Shown piece after piece: positions 1 through 8,187 of a stretch of DNA of 64,000 bases. A program made the translations under genes and the position numbers. This stretch comes from an uncultured Clostridia bacterium. GTDB taxonomy: Bacteria > Bacillota > Clostridia > TANB77 > CAG-508. Every line of letters starts with the position of its first letter. Within the stretch, counting starts at the first letter, position 1. The DNA is taken from the NCBI GenBank assembly GCA_934167445.1, contig CAKPKJ010000005.1:1-64000 (forward strand), in the 5' to 3' direction. The notes beneath the pieces were generated by a model that made no database searches, had not been told where the DNA came from, and worked only from the letters and a program-made list of their open reading frames with translations.

Positions 1-218
1 TATATTTTACTCTTTCGAGTTTATATAAATCAAACTTAAAGTTTTTCTCAAGCTCTTTAAATGCTTCTTACTTTTTTACTAAAAACTTTTAAAAATTAAA
101 TTCTATGTAGTACTGATTTTTATTACTAAAAATCGTACCGCTTAGGTTTATTCTCTAAAGGATTTTATTGTTTATTTTTCAATGTACTTTTTCGTTCCTT
201 TTGTTCGGAACGATTTGC

Positions 219-247
219 ATTATACTATACCTTTTTTCGTTTGTCAA
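219..247 (-). promoter_or_regulatory. Consensus sigma-A promoter P3, reading toward the left edge
   Basis: On the minus strand TTGACA (247-242) and TATAAT (224-219) are separated by exactly 17 bases, a perfect vegetative promoter. No gene follows before the window edge, so the transcript has a leader of at least about 210 nt. It is the third of three tandem promoters, an arrangement typical of rRNA operons; that the target is an rRNA operon is inference. Confidence 0.75.
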
Positions 248-405
248 CACTTTTTCGACATTTTTTTCAAAAACTTTTTTTGCTGTTTTTGAGCAAAATA
301 AAAAACTAGTAATTTTGTTTATTTCTTATTCGTTATGAGGTTTAATTTATTACTAATTTCTTCCGTTTTTTCTTTATTTTTTTGTCTGTTGCTAGGTACT
401 TTTTT

Positions 406-434
406 ATAATACCATTTTTCTTTTCGAATGTCAA
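406..434 (-). promoter_or_regulatory. Tandem sigma-A promoter P2, reading left
   Basis: On the minus strand TTGACA (434-429) and TATTAT (411-406) are 17 bases apart. It lies between P1 and P3 and reads in the same direction. Its -10 box differs from consensus by one base. Confidence 0.65.
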
Positions 435-498
435 TATGTTTTTTGAATTTTTTTAATATTTTTTTGTCATTCGAATTAGTATTATCTAACGCTCAAAT

Positions 499-527
499 AT
501 ATTATCATCTTTGTACTATTCTGTCAA
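499..527 (-). promoter_or_regulatory. Tandem sigma-A promoter P1, reading left
   Basis: On the minus strand TTGACA (527-522) and TAATAT (504-499) are 17 bases apart. It starts about 115 bases after the end of the ylmC reading frame and is the most upstream of three stacked promoters. Confidence 0.65.
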
Positions 528-640
528 TACTTTTTCAAAATATTTTAAAAATTATACATATAAATAGCATTTACTTGGTAAATAGAATTTACTTTTTCAA
601 TTGAGCAATTATCTATATATTTTTTGATTCGCCCATTTAT

Positions 641-875
641 CTATATTTCTACTAATATTAAGTCATCTCCAATGCATTTTATTTTTTCCCATGGTATTAC
701 AATATCCTCCTTTCGTGAAAACAAGTTAATTATTTTATTAGTTCCGAGGTACGATAATATGTGTGATTTTTCCACTTTCTAAATCTGCACATACATCTTG
801 AACATATCCAAGTCTTTTACCATTATTTACATTTACTACTTCTTTATGCTTAAAATCTAACCCTTTATCATCCAT
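641..875 (-). CDS. ylmC: YlmC/YmxH-family PRC-barrel sporulation protein, +1 frameshift at CGG
   Basis: Small PRC-barrel protein of the YlmC/YmxH family, found after sigG in many clostridia; its biochemical role is unknown. The ATG at 875 follows GGAGG. The zero frame gives 45 residues (with KEVVNVNNGKRLGYV, then THIIVP) and stops at 738-740 right after an in-frame CGG (746-744). Skipping the C of that CGG opens the +1 frame, which reads G-T-N-K and then the family's C-terminal half, including KEDIVIPWEKI and GDDLILVE, to a stop at 641-643. The joined product is 77 residues, normal for the family. It is either an inactivated gene, a sequence error, or a gene needing +1 frameshifting; four other genes here show the same break. 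Confidence 0.8.
744..746 (-). other. Candidate +1 frameshift site CCT-CGG-AAC in ylmC
   Basis: The zero frame reads CCT CGG AAC TAA. The family-consistent reading is CCT, skip C, GGA ACT AAT, which puts Gly after the conserved V-P. Only two codons separate the CGG from the zero-frame stop. Confidence 0.75.
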
Positions 876-1028
876 ATTTTTTCCTCCTAGATACATTCTT
901 TTCTATATAAAGTATATGCTATTACATTTGCATTTATGTTTCGGCCTTCTATTTTTATATTTCGTTGAATCGCTATTAAATAGATTAAAGTTACAGTCTA
1001 CTGTAAATTGGCAAACTGTAACTTTTAC

Positions 1029-1809
1029 TTATATTTTATAAAATCTTTTTATATGTTCAATTGCGCTTTTTTCTAATCTGGATACTTGTGCTTGTGATAT
1101 TCCAATTTCTTCTGCAACTTCCATTTGCGTTCTTCCATCAAAAAACCTTTTATTTACTATCATCCTTTCTTTTTCATTTAGTTTTTGCATTGCTCCTTCT
1201 ATTGCCATTTTTTCAACCCACATTTCATCAGTATTTTTTGAATCTTTTATTTGATCTATTATATATATGTTTTCCGCTCCTTCACTATAAATTGGTTCTT
1301 GTAGTGATATAGGATCTTGAATCGCATCCATGCAAAATCCAATTTCTTCTTTCTTTATATTTAATTCTTTGGCAATTTCTTCTATTTTTGGTTCTTTTCC
1401 AGTTGCTTTTACTACTTTTTCTTTATACTGAATTACTTTATAAGCCAGATCTCTTACTGATCTACTAACTCTTATACTATTATTGTCTCTTAAATATCTT
1501 TTTACTTCTCCTATAATCATCGGCACAGCATATGTGCTAAATTGCACATTTTGGCTCAAATCAAAATTATCTATTGCTTTTATTAATCCGAACACATCCT
1601 ACTTGAAACAAATCGTCTGCTGCTTCTCCTCTTCCATGGAATCTTTGAATCACACTTAGTACTAACCTTAAATTCCCCTTTATGAACTTTTGCCTTGCAT
1701 CTTCATCTCCCGCCTTTATCTTTTTGAAAAGTTCTTCCTTTTCTTTTCTACTCAACAGTGGTAATTTCGATGTATTTACTCCACATATTTCGACTTTATT
1801 ATTTATCAA
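1029..1809 (-). CDS. sigG: Sporulation sigma factor SigG, +1 frameshift at CGG
   Basis: Forespore RNA polymerase sigma factor of the sigma-70 family. A TTG start at 1809 follows AAAGGAGG with 8 bases spacing and leads into NKVEICGVNTSKLP, the usual SigG N-terminus. The first part runs through NLRLVLSVIQRF to LFQVGCV and then meets in-frame CGG at 1590-1588; the zero frame soon stops. The rest, from GLIKAIDNFDLSQN through STYAVPMIIGE (region 2) and the region 4 helix-turn-helix ISQAQVSRLEKSA, lies in the +1 frame down to 1029. Dropping one C gives 259 residues, essentially the length of B. subtilis SigG (260). The gene sits after sigE, as usual. Without frameshifting only a fragment of about 80 residues would be made. 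Confidence 0.88.
1588..1590 (-). other. Candidate +1 frameshift site GTT-CGG-ATT in sigG
   Basis: The zero frame reads TGT GTT CGG ATT AAT. SigG proteins have L-F-Q-V-G-C-x-G-L here. Skipping the C gives GTT GGA TTA ATA, restoring V-G-L-I inside sigma region 2. Confidence 0.85.
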
Positions 1810-1919
1810 AATAAAAGCCTCCTTTAAAATACTTTTAAAAAGTATTCCCAAGTTTGGCTTTTTTATTCATCTCATTTTTTGATTATTTAAATATGTCAAA
1901 TTATGAAGTTCTTTTTTTA

Positions 1920-2661
1920 TTATCCGATTTTACTAGAAATTTCTTTTTTCATTTTACTTATGATTTTTTTCTCCAATCTTGAAATATAACTTTGTGATAT
2001 ACCGAAGCTCATCTGCAACTTCTTTTTGTGTTTTCTCTTTTCCATTTTTAAATCCAAATCTCATTTCCATTATATCTTTTTCTCTGTCTTTTAATTTAGA
2101 TATAGACATTCTTAACAACTTTTTATCAACTTCATCTTCTAAATTTCTTGACGTTATGTCTGGTTCCGTTCCTAAAATATCGGATAATAATAGTTCATTT
2201 CCATCTCTATCTTTGTTTAATGGTTCATCTATAGATACTTCTCCTTTCGTTTTATTGCTTTTCCTTAAGAACATTAAAATTTCATTTTCAATACATCTTG
2301 AGGCATATGTTGCAAGTTTTATTTTTTTATCTGAATTGAATGTATTTACACCTTTCATTAAACCTATTGTGCCTATAGAAATTAAATCTTCTATTCCTAT
2401 TCCTGTGTTTTCAAATTTCTTTGCAATATACACCACTAGCCTTAAATTTCTTTCTACTAAAATTTGTCTAGCTTCTAAATCATTATTTTCTGATAATTGC
2501 TTTATTAATTCTTCCTCCTCTTCCGGAGGAAGTGGTGGTGGAAGTGTTTGACTTCCCGCTATGTAAAATATCGGTAAGTATTCTACTTCATTAGTCTCCT
2601 CATTTGTATATTTTGCACAAATAGTGCCTATTTTATTTTTTAGAATCTCTAATATGTTCAT
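1920..2661 (-). CDS. sigE: Sporulation sigma factor SigE precursor, +1 frameshift at CGG
   Basis: Mother-cell sigma factor made as an inactive precursor that SpoIIGA cleaves. The ATG at 2661 follows AAGGAG. The N-terminal pro-region ends in YIAGSQTLPPPLPPEEE, matching the known pro-SigE junction. Region 2 motifs (NLRLVVYIAKKF, DLISIGTIGLMKGV, LATYASRCIENE) are intact. After KEVADEL the zero frame reads CGG at 2004-2002, gives an unrelated tail and stops at 1954. The +1 frame continues with G-I-S-Q-S-Y-I-S-R-L-E-K, the region 4.2 recognition helix, to a stop at 1920-1922. The joined protein is 246 residues, normal for SigE. The zero-frame product would lack a working -35 recognition helix. Confidence 0.88.
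2002..2004 (-). other. Candidate +1 frameshift site CTT-CGG-TAT in sigE
   Basis: The zero frame reads GAG CTT CGG TAT ATC. Skipping the C gives CTT GGT ATA TCA CAA, restoring L-G-I-S-Q of the sigma region 4.2 helix-turn-helix. Confidence 0.85.
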
Positions 2662-2682
2662 TATATCACTCCTTAGGTTATT

Positions 2683-3570
2683 TTAAATGAATTCCATTCC
2701 CATTAGTGATTGATATTCTCCATTTTTGGTTAATGATTTATTATAAATTCCTATTATGATATTTGTATACGTAATCTTTTCTTCATCCTTTGTTACCACT
2801 ACTTCTTCTGGTTTTATTCCTAATAATATTCCATTTTCTTTTCCAAGAGAACTGAATGGAATTAATTTTAGTTTTGAAATATATTTTGTTTGAATATGTT
2901 TCGGTATTTTTTCAAAATCACCTCCTATTATTTCTTCTAAATTATTCAAAATTTCTTTTGGCATACAGTCATATAGCAATACTTTTTCTACTATAATTAC
3001 AGGTGTTCCTGTTATTGGCTCTTTTAGCATATTTCCTGTATCTATCAAAGCATTTGTTTTTATTTCTTTTTCGTTTATTCTTATTTCTATTTTGTATGTT
3101 ATGTCTTTAGTGTTAAATTTTCTTTTTATAAATTTAAATGTAATTATTATAAATGTAAATACTATTATCCCTCCAAGTAACGTACTTTTTAATGGATATG
3201 TACCTAAAAATAGCCCATTTTTCATAATTATGTCTTGTGGTTTCACAATATATATTAGTGCATATGCTGCTCCGCCAAATGCAAATGATATCAGATAAAA
3301 TATCACTAATGTTTTCCACATTTTTTTCTTATTCTGTGGATTAAAGGCAACATAAATAATTATTACTGACAGTAGTATTTTCATTACAATATTAGAATAG
3401 ACTTTTAAAATTCCACTATATGCAAGTACACTATATACTGCTCCTAATAGACTCGCAAAAATAAGTCTGATTGATTTTATCGAGCTTTTGGTAACTACTC
3501 CTGTGGCTAATAATATAATATAATTCATTATTAAGTTCTCAATTATAACTATATCGATATAAATAGTCAT
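2683..3570 (-). CDS. spoIIGA: Sporulation sigma-E processing aspartic peptidase SpoIIGA
   Basis: Membrane aspartic protease that processes pro-SigE at the asymmetric septum. The N-terminal half has about five hydrophobic segments, beginning TIYIDIVIIENLIMNYIIL. The C-terminal half carries the A-L-I-D-T-G-N-M-L motif, where D-T-G is the expected catalytic aspartate. I place the start at ATG 3570, preceded by AGGTGATG; an in-frame ATG 15 bases upstream lacks such a site. It lies directly before sigE and after ftsZ, the standard clostridial order. Length (295 residues) is typical. A terminator at 3639-3670 separates it from ftsZ, so it is probably transcribed on its own. Confidence 0.92.
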   Translation of the reverse strand: MTIYIDIVIIENLIMNYIILLATGVVTKSSIKSIRLIFASLLGAVYSVLAYSGILKVYSNIVMKILLSVIIIYVAFNPQNKKKMWKTLVIFYLISFAFGGAAYALIYIVKPQDIIMKNGLFLGTYPLKSTLLGGIIVFTFIIITFKFIKRKFNTKDITYKIEIRINEKEIKTNALIDTGNMLKEPITGTPVIIVEKVLLYDCMPKEILNNLEEIIGGDFEKIPKHIQTKYISKLKLIPFSSLGKENGILLGIKPEEVVVTKDEEKITYTNIIIGIYNKSLTKNGEYQSLMGMEFI

Positions 3571-3638
3571 TTCATCACCTGCCAAATAATTGTACTCTAT
3601 TTTTACTAAAAAAGTTGTCTTTTCTTATTGGCGAAAAA

Positions 3639-3670
3639 AAGAAATAATCGATATCTTTCGATTATTTCTT
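3639..3670 (-). terminator. Rho-independent terminator after ftsZ
   Basis: A perfect 13-bp stem (3639-3651 with 3658-3670) and 6-base loop are followed on the minus strand by seven T. It separates the division genes from the spoIIGA-sigE-sigG unit. Confidence 0.8.
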
Positions 3671-3696
3671 CACTTTTTCTGAATTTCTATATCTTT

Positions 3697-4824
3697 TTAG
3701 TTTTTATTTCTATTTTTTCTTAAAAAAGAAGGAATGTCTAAATCATTTTGTGATGAGCTACTTTCTGAGCTTGCAGGAATTGAATTTATTTTTTGTTCCC
3801 ATTTTTTAGCTCCAAGAGCTTCCCCTATTCCTTGCATTGGTGAATCTTTATCTTCAAATCCAGTTGCAATTACTGTTATTTGGATTTCATCTCCCATTGA
3901 TTCATCTGTTACTGTACCAAATATGATATTTGCTTCTGGGTCTACACTGCGTTGAACTAATTCAGCTGCTGTATTTACTTCATGTAATCCTAAATTGTCT
4001 CCACCTGTAATATTAATGATAACTCCTTTAGCTCCTTCAATTGATGTTTCTAGTAATGGACTTTGTATAGCTTCTTTAGCTGCATCTTCTGCTCTGTTTT
4101 CTCCTGATGCTCTACCAACACCCATATGTGCCATACCTTGATTTAACATTACTGTTTTAACATCAGCAAAGTCTAAGTTTACAAGACCTGGTATAGCAAT
4201 TAAATCAGATATACCTTGTACACCTTGTCTTAAAACATCATCAGCCATTTTGAAAGCATCTATTATTGATGTTTTTCTATCTACTATTTGTAATAATTTA
4301 TCATTTGGTATCACTACCAATGTATCTACTTTGCCTTTTAAGCTTTCAATTCCACGTTCTGCTTGTGATAATCTTTTTTTACCTTCAAATGTAAATGGTT
4401 TTGTAACAACACCTATTGTTAATATTCCCATTTCTTTTGCAGCAGCTGCTACAACTGGTGCAGCACCTGTTCCTGTTCCTCCACCCATTCCGGCTGTTAC
4501 GAACACCATATCTGCTCCTCTTAATGCTTCTGCTACTTCTGATTTTGTTTCTTCAGCTGCTTGTGCTCCGATATCAGGGTTTGCTCCTGCACCTAATCCA
4601 CGTGTTATTTTTTCTCCTATTTGAATTTTTGTTTTTGCTTTAGAAATTTGTAGGGCTTGTTTGTCTGTATTTACAGCTATAAAATCTACACCTTTAATTT
4701 CGGCTTCTATCATTCTGTTTACTGCATTGTTTCCAGCTCCTCCTACTCCTATAACTTTTATTGTAGCTGTTCCATCTACCATTGACATATTGTTATTATC
4801 TTCATTATTATTGTAATCTAACAT
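3697..4824 (-). CDS. ftsZ: Cell division GTPase FtsZ
   Basis: Tubulin-like GTPase that forms the Z-ring. The sequence has GVGGAGNNAVNRM near residue 26, the tubulin signature GGGTGTGAAPVVA, the synergy-loop region with NLDFADVKTVM, and the conserved C-terminal peptide DIPSFLRKN that binds FtsA. The 375-residue length is typical. The ATG at 4824 follows GGGAGG. It lies 78 bases after ftsA and ends 26 bases before a strong terminator, so ftsA-ftsZ probably ends the operon. Confidence 0.98.
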   Translation of the reverse strand: MLDYNNNEDNNNMSMVDGTATIKVIGVGGAGNNAVNRMIEAEIKGVDFIAVNTDKQALQISKAKTKIQIGEKITRGLGAGANPDIGAQAAEETKSEVAEALRGADMVFVTAGMGGGTGTGAAPVVAAAAKEMGILTIGVVTKPFTFEGKKRLSQAERGIESLKGKVDTLVVIPNDKLLQIVDRKTSIIDAFKMADDVLRQGVQGISDLIAIPGLVNLDFADVKTVMLNQGMAHMGVGRASGENRAEDAAKEAIQSPLLETSIEGAKGVIINITGGDNLGLHEVNTAAELVQRSVDPEANIIFGTVTDESMGDEIQITVIATGFEDKDSPMQGIGEALGAKKWEQKINSIPASSESSSSQNDLDIPSFLRKNRNKN

Positions 4825-4902
4825 TTAGATTTTCCTCCCTTTCATATATAAATGTTTAATTTCCCCTATTTTATATTTTTATAAAATTAATACCTTATTT
4901 AT

Positions 4903-6132
4903 CTAAGAATAAAAAAATTCTTTTATTCTTTCAAATATTGTTTTTAAAATACTTTCATTGTTTTGTGTATCTATATTACTAGATACTGTTTTTGCAAATG
5001 GTCTTGCTGCAATATATCTAACTAATGCATAACTTGTTCTATATGCTGGTTTTACTGTGCTTATTGCTCGTCCGGTTGATATTTTCACTGGAATATTTAA
5101 ATTGATTTTTCCAGCAACGTCACTTTTGTTTATATTTACTATACCTTGACCTGTTAATATAACATTGTTTATTTTTTGTTTTAGTCCTTGATTTGTTATG
5201 TCTTTATTTATAATTGAAAACATCTCTTCAATTCTTGCTTCTATTATTTCAATTAATTCAGAACTTTTTATTATTTTATTTTTATTATTATCTCTTCTTG
5301 TATTTAAAATAATGTCATTATCATTGTCTATAAAAGATTTTAGTGCTAAACCATATTGTCTTTTTAATTTATCAGCTTCTTCTTCAGAGATATTTAAAAC
5401 CAAAGCTATATCATTTGTTATTGTATCTCCTCCTAGCGGAATAGAATTAGTGTATAAAAATGTTGAGCCTTCAAATACTCCTATATCTGTGTTTCCAGCT
5501 CCAATATCTAGAAGCATTATATTATCATGTAATTCATTTGTGTCTAACACTAAATTTCTTTCAGCTAATGTTATTGGCACTATTCCGTCTATTTCTAGTC
5601 CTGCTTTTTTGAATATTGTACTTAATTGTCTAACATAATCTCTATCTGCTAATATTACCTGAGCACTTATTGTAAAATTAGAACTTAATTTTCCTACGGG
5701 ATCTGTAATTATGGTTCCATTTTCCAAAGTTATTTTATCTGGTACGATATCTATTAAGTTTTGTCCTTCTGGCACTTCTATGTCTTTTACTTGCATTATT
5801 GCATTTTGTACATCTCTTACTGATATTCCAGCATATTTGTCTTTCACTTCTTTTGTTATGCTATTTTGTACTATTGTTACATATTTGCCAGGAATTGTTA
5901 CATAGGCAGAGTTTATTTTTAAATTTGTTTCTTCTTCAGCATCTTTTATGGTTTTTGCAAGACTTAATATTATTTCATCTTCGTTTATTATTTTACCCTT
6001 CTTTAGTCCGCTACATTTATATGAGGTGTTGCATATAATTTCTACTTGACTGAAATTGTTTACTTCTCCAACAACAGTACTTACTTTACTTGTTCCTATG
6101 TCGACACCTACTATGATATCTCCTATTGCCAA
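4903..6132 (-). CDS. ftsA: Cell division protein FtsA
   Basis: Actin-like ATPase that tethers FtsZ to the membrane. Visible motifs are the phosphate-1 loop VGVDIGTSKVSTVVGE and the phosphate-2 region LLDIGAGNTDIGVF, and the C-terminal stretch FERIKEFFYS looks like the amphipathic membrane helix. The start is a TTG at 6132 preceded by GGAGGAATTAAC. The length (409 residues) fits the family. It is the upstream partner of ftsZ. Confidence 0.96.
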   Translation of the reverse strand: MAIGDIIVGVDIGTSKVSTVVGEVNNFSQVEIICNTSYKCSGLKKGKIINEDEIILSLAKTIKDAEEETNLKINSAYVTIPGKYVTIVQNSITKEVKDKYAGISVRDVQNAIMQVKDIEVPEGQNLIDIVPDKITLENGTIITDPVGKLSSNFTISAQVILADRDYVRQLSTIFKKAGLEIDGIVPITLAERNLVLDTNELHDNIMLLDIGAGNTDIGVFEGSTFLYTNSIPLGGDTITNDIALVLNISEEEADKLKRQYGLALKSFIDNDNDIILNTRRDNNKNKIIKSSELIEIIEARIEEMFSIINKDITNQGLKQKINNVILTGQGIVNINKSDVAGKINLNIPVKISTGRAISTVKPAYRTSYALVRYIAARPFAKTVSSNIDTQNNESILKTIFERIKEFFYS

Positions 6133-6197
6133 GTTAATTCCTCCATTTTTTTGTTTAAATTTCTCAAATGTATATATATTACATTTTTAGACAAATG

Positions 6198-6259
6198 TCA
6201 ATAGGATTTGTTATATTTTTGTAATGTTTTCGTAACGTTTCTGTAACAAATCCTATTGA
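6198..6259. repeat. 16-bp inverted repeat between sbp and ftsA
   Basis: The arms at 6198-6213 and 6244-6259 are perfectly complementary and enclose a 30-base loop holding three spaced GTAA units. There is no T-run on the minus strand, so it is not a classical terminator. It could attenuate or stabilise the mRNA between sbp and ftsA; the role is unknown. Confidence 0.6.
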
Positions 6260-6280
6260 TCTAATTTTCCATTATTTATA

Positions 6281-6670
6281 TTATTCTTTTATATCAGTGG
6301 TTTCAGCTTTTTTGCTTTTACTTTTTAACATTTTTGACCACTTATCTACATAGTATCTTCTAATTATAGCTAGATTTACAAACATTCTTCCAACAAAAAC
6401 TACTATTGCGGCTAAATAAATATCCACATTTAATTTTTGTCCTAATATTGTTAGTAAAATTGCTAATATTGCATTTCCAAAAAAACCTGTTATAAATATT
6501 TTTAAGTCAAACTTTTTGTTTATAACTGATGTTATTCCTCCAAATACAGAATCTAAAGCTGCTACTACTGCAATTGCTAAATAACTTGAATATGTATATG
6601 AAATCATTGGAGCATTTATTCCTATTAAGGCTCCTACTATACATCCGATTAAAATTGCTATAAATACCAT
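6281..6670 (-). CDS. sbp: Small basic membrane protein Sbp (DUF1290)
   Basis: Short integral membrane protein of the DUF1290 family, which usually sits between the DUF881 genes and ftsA in Firmicutes. It has four hydrophobic segments and a basic C-terminus (KMLKSKSKKAE). Motifs such as GALIGINAP and VAALDSVFGGI match the family. The molecular function is not known; the fixed position implies a link to division or sporulation. The ATG at 6670 follows AGGAGAG. Length is 129 residues. Confidence 0.88.
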   Translation of the reverse strand: MVFIAILIGCIVGALIGINAPMISYTYSSYLAIAVVAALDSVFGGITSVINKKFDLKIFITGFFGNAILAILLTILGQKLNVDIYLAAIVVFVGRMFVNLAIIRRYYVDKWSKMLKSKSKKAETTDIKE

Positions 6671-6681
6671 TTTTTTCTCTC

Positions 6682-7431
6682 CTATTCTATATACTTAGTT
6701 TTCAATTCTCCACTATATTTTAATATCTTTATGTTGTTTGGTTTATCTATTGTAATATCTTGTCCTGTCTTTTTTAAAGTATCAACTGCCCCACCATTTC
6801 CTATTAAAGAACTTTCCATATATGTAGGGTCTCCTATTGCTTTTATTGTATATGGGGCTAAAATTCTTTGCCCATTTATTTTGATAAAGCTCGAATAGTC
6901 TGAATTAATATCTACAATGTCGCTCATGTTTACAATTCTTTGATCATTTATTGATATTGCTTCTGCTCCTGCTAACTTTAAGGCATTAACAACTACTAAT
7001 AAATTAGAAGCTGAAATTTTATTTGTGTCATCACTTGTTGAATCTTTTAGTGTTATTATTATTCCTTTTCCTTCAACATCAGTTTTACCTAAACTCATAT
7101 TTACCTGGTCTAGTTCATTATTCATTACTGCACTTGTTTCTTCATTTGATTCTTTTGTTTTTTGGTATTCTTCTATCTTAGCCATTGTTTCTTGATATTG
7201 TTTTTCCGCTTCTTCATACTTTGTTTTCCAGTTTGCTAATTCAGTTTGAAGTTCTGACTCCCTCATATTTTCTATTGAAGTGATATCTGTTTCATTTACT
7301 ATTTTAAATTGCATTGTCATTACCAATGTTAATGCAAAACACGCAATCATTATAGTAATTATCATTGCTATTTTGCCCTTTTTAAAATTTTTTATTGTTT
7401 CTATTATATTCTTTTTAGGCTTATCTTTCAT
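6682..7431 (-). CDS. DUF881 family protein (YlxW/YlxX-like), second copy
   Basis: Single-pass membrane protein: a short basic N-terminus, one transmembrane segment (IAMIITIMIACFALTLVMT), a coiled coil (about residues 45-110) and a C-terminal DUF881 domain with GAEAISINDQRIV and APYTIKAIGDP. It is a tandem paralogue of the gene just upstream (7457-8173), sharing the NDQR block. DUF881 genes typically lie between divIB and sbp. A role in division or envelope assembly is inferred only from position. Confidence 0.85.
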   Translation of the reverse strand: MKDKPKKNIIETIKNFKKGKIAMIITIMIACFALTLVMTMQFKIVNETDITSIENMRESELQTELANWKTKYEEAEKQYQETMAKIEEYQKTKESNEETSAVMNNELDQVNMSLGKTDVEGKGIIITLKDSTSDDTNKISASNLLVVVNALKLAGAEAISINDQRIVNMSDIVDINSDYSSFIKINGQRILAPYTIKAIGDPTYMESSLIGNGGAVDTLKKTGQDITIDKPNNIKILKYSGELKTKYIE

Positions 7432-7456
7432 TTTTTCAAATTCTCACTCCTTCTTT

Positions 7457-8173
7457 CTATTTTGATGTATTTGCATATTTATACGTAATTGTTCCTGTAT
7501 ATTTTGGAATTGTTATATTATTTGATTTTTTAAATTCTACTCCAATATTGTATTCTTTAAGTGTTGCTAAGTAACCACCTGGTCTGTTTAATGCTGCCAA
7601 TTGTTCAGGCAAACCTATTGCTTTTATTATAAATGGTGCTCCAACTTTTTCTCCATTTATATCAATTATATTTCCTCCACATATTATTCCACTATTAGGT
7701 GTTAGCCTTTGATCATTTATTGATATTGCTTCTGCTCCTGCATTTTTAAGTTCATTTATAACACTTAATACATCTAGGTCATGTACCACTAGATCACTTG
7801 GGTTTAAACTACTACTAATATCTTTTTTACTATCAGTTAATGTAACAGTTACTCCCGGCCCATTTACTTCTGTAAGCCCTATCATTTTATTGCCTTCTGT
7901 TATACTTTCTTCTGTTTCTTTTAAATTGTCATCATTTTGCGTTGAATTCTCTCTTTCCTGCTCAAGTGTTTGCTCTGCTTTTTCTAATTCTTTATATTTG
8001 TTGTCATATTTTTCTTTATATTTTAACACTTCTGCTCTTAAGCTATTTTCTTCGTAATTGTTACTAACAGTTGAATTACTATTTTTTACTGTTTTTATTT
8101 GTACACATATTCCTAATGTTAATAGGAAACACATTATTCCTAATACAAGTGAAATTTTTATCTTGTTTGTCAA
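7457..8173 (-). CDS. DUF881 family protein (YlxW/YlxX-like), first copy
   Basis: This is the upstream member of the DUF881 pair. It has one N-terminal transmembrane segment, a Glu/Lys-rich coiled coil, then the DUF881 domain with GAEAISINDQRLT, APFIIKAIGLP and a terminal TITYKYA. A TTG at 8173 spaced from AAGGAAGGTG is the likely start; the GTG at 8182 overlaps that ribosome-binding site. It begins 14 bases after ftsQ, so the two are probably co-transcribed. Function is unknown. Confidence 0.83.
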   Translation of the reverse strand: MTNKIKISLVLGIMCFLLTLGICVQIKTVKNSNSTVSNNYEENSLRAEVLKYKEKYDNKYKELEKAEQTLEQERENSTQNDDNLKETEESITEGNKMIGLTEVNGPGVTVTLTDSKKDISSSLNPSDLVVHDLDVLSVINELKNAGAEAISINDQRLTPNSGIICGGNIIDINGEKVGAPFIIKAIGLPEQLAALNRPGGYLATLKEYNIGVEFKKSNNITIPKYTGTITYKYANTSK

Positions 8174-8187
8174 TCGGTTCACCTTCC

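Noticed and set aside
250..262. 0A box at TTCGACA near the left-edge promoter
   Set aside because: A single heptamer in an A/T-rich promoter region, overlapping a repeated context upstream of the -35 boxes; too weak alone.
641..2661. Sporulation genes as simple pseudogenes in a lineage losing sporulation
   Set aside because: spoIIGA, spo0A and the SpoIVFB-like gene are intact, no stops or further lesions are seen after the shifts, and the same C-before-GG change also hits murA. Kept as an alternative, not the preferred reading.
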